5,751 bases of DNA from assembly GCA_023301665.1 (NCBI GenBank), contig JALZUL010000178.1, positions 1-5,751 on the forward strand. The letters run 5' to 3'. Source of the stretch: Ascidiaceihabitans sp. GTDB taxonomy: Bacteria > Pseudomonadota > Alphaproteobacteria > Rhodobacterales > Rhodobacteraceae. This document shows positions 5,444 to 5,751 of the stretch, in pieces. The notes beneath the pieces were generated by a model. The model saw only the letters and a program-made list of their open reading frames with translations, ran no database searches and had not been told where the DNA came from. The translations under genes were made by a program, and so were the position numbers. The first letter of the stretch is position 1; every line of letters begins with the position of its first letter.

Positions 5444-5459
5444 GCAAATGTGCATTTGC
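5444..5459. promoter_or_regulatory. 16-bp palindrome between tadA and cysH
   Basis: GCAAATG and CATTTGC are exact reverse complements around a central TG. The size and symmetry suit a dimeric DNA-binding protein. Alternatively, as RNA, it could form a 6-bp stem with a GCAC loop followed by CTTT, 22 nt beyond the tadA stop, and act as a weak tadA terminator. I cannot decide between these. Confidence 0.35.
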
Positions 5460-5481
5460 CAACCCTAGCAGTCATCCCCCC

Positions 5482-5751
5482 TCAACGTCGCCCTTTGAAA
5501 AACGCCTTTAGCAAGTCTTGTGCAGGCGTGGCATCGATCCCATCATAAACTTCGGGGGCGTGGTGACATTGAGCATGTGAAAACACCCGCGCGCCCTGTT
5601 CTACACCACCTGATTTTGGGTCACTCGCGCCGTAATACAATCGCGCCAAACGGGCGTTGCTGATGGCAGCCGCGCACATCGGGCACGGCTCTAGCGTCAC
5701 ATAAAGATCGCACCCATTGAGCCGCTCTACCCCAAGCGTGGAACAGGCCGC
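5482..5751 (-). CDS. tadA: tRNA-specific adenosine deaminase, C-terminal part (cut by right edge)
   Basis: The minus-strand frame is open from the right edge (5751) to a TGA at 5482-5484, giving 89 residues; the start lies outside the window. The translation includes RLNGCDLYVTLEPCPMCAAAIS, whose PCxxC cysteines are the second and third zinc ligands of the cytidine/deoxycytidylate deaminase fold, then RLARLYYGASDPKSGG and a C-terminal tail ending LLKAFFKGRR. TadA deaminates A34 of the tRNA anticodon to inosine, allowing wobble decoding. The HAE motif with the first zinc ligand and catalytic glutamate would be upstream, off the window. The GTG at 5700 encodes the Val of LYVTLEP and is not a start. 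The PCPMC context and C-terminal tail fit TadA better than guanine or cytosine deaminases. Its stop lies about 400 bp from the cysH start, so co-transcription is doubtful. Confidence 0.92.
   Translation of the reverse strand, partial: AACSTLGVERLNGCDLYVTLEPCPMCAAAISNARLARLYYGASDPKSGGVEQGARVFSHAQCHHAPEVYDGIDATPAQDLLKAFFKGRR

Larger units (their letters stand above)
5083..5481. other. About 400-bp intergenic region between tadA and cysH
   Basis: No gene is supported here. The cysH-proximal end holds the hairpin leader described separately. The middle can be read as a 61-codon plus-strand ORF (ATG at 5168 to 5353) beginning MPARRKKRGFEIPYDSETD, but it uses many codons rare in the neighbouring genes (ATA, CTA, AGG, AGA) and matches nothing I know. 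The tadA-proximal part is AT-richer and carries TTTGGCCAAA (5380-5389), a GTTTGGC/GCCAAAC pair (5379-5385 and 5422-5428) and GCAAATG-TG-CATTTGC (5444-5459). The cysH promoter should lie in this region. A TATTGT at about 5165-5170 on the minus strand is a possible -10, without a good -35. Confidence 0.5.

Noticed and set aside
5395..5475. Minus-strand 26-codon ORF right after the tadA stop, preceded by a run of G, as a possible cysH leader peptide
   Set aside because: The G run touches the ATG, the peptide has only one Cys, and it ends about 300 bp from cysH, so an attenuation role is not supported.

Overview
This window looks like chromosomal housekeeping DNA from an alphaproteobacterium, most likely Rhodobacterales (Roseobacter group). 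That placement is an inference from remembered protein resemblance (the GatC/GatA, AmpD-like and Excalibur-type lipoprotein sequences) and moderate GC content. No search was run. There are no tRNA or rRNA genes, CRISPR arrays, insertion sequences or phage genes.

Layout, left to right. Positions 1-2982 hold a tightly packed leftward block: gatC, gatA, a proline/glutamine-rich lipoprotein with a DxDxDG calcium-loop-like C-terminus, and an AmpD-type N-acetylmuramoyl-L-alanine amidase cut by the left edge. The amidase gene is not obvious. It begins at a GTG that overlaps the lipoprotein stop codon (GTGA). Positions 2983-3122 are a short divergent promoter region with three close-set palindromes. 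Positions 3123-4270 hold two rightward genes, a VOC/glyoxalase-fold protein and a UPF0173-type metallo-beta-lactamase-fold hydrolase. Leftward cysH (4330-5082) converges on them, and the 59-bp gap and the end of cysH contain two inverted repeats. A gap of about 400 bp (5083-5481) follows, with hairpins near the cysH start and isolated palindromes farther out. The window ends in the C-terminal part of leftward tadA.

Functionally, GatC and GatA are two subunits of the amidotransferase that corrects misacylated Glu-tRNA(Gln) or Asp-tRNA(Asn); gatB is elsewhere. TadA makes inosine at the tRNA wobble position. CysH is the cluster-free, thioredoxin-dependent PAPS-reductase type used in sulfate assimilation. 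The amidase would recycle or trim peptidoglycan. The VOC and MBL-fold proteins have clear folds but no assignable substrates.

I see no convincing new multi-gene system. The points most worth following are the structured leader and ambiguous start of cysH, the 13-bp direct repeat flanking cysH, the 10-bp perfect inverted repeat across its stop codon, the palindrome cluster between gatC and the VOC gene, and the coupled lipoprotein-amidase pair.
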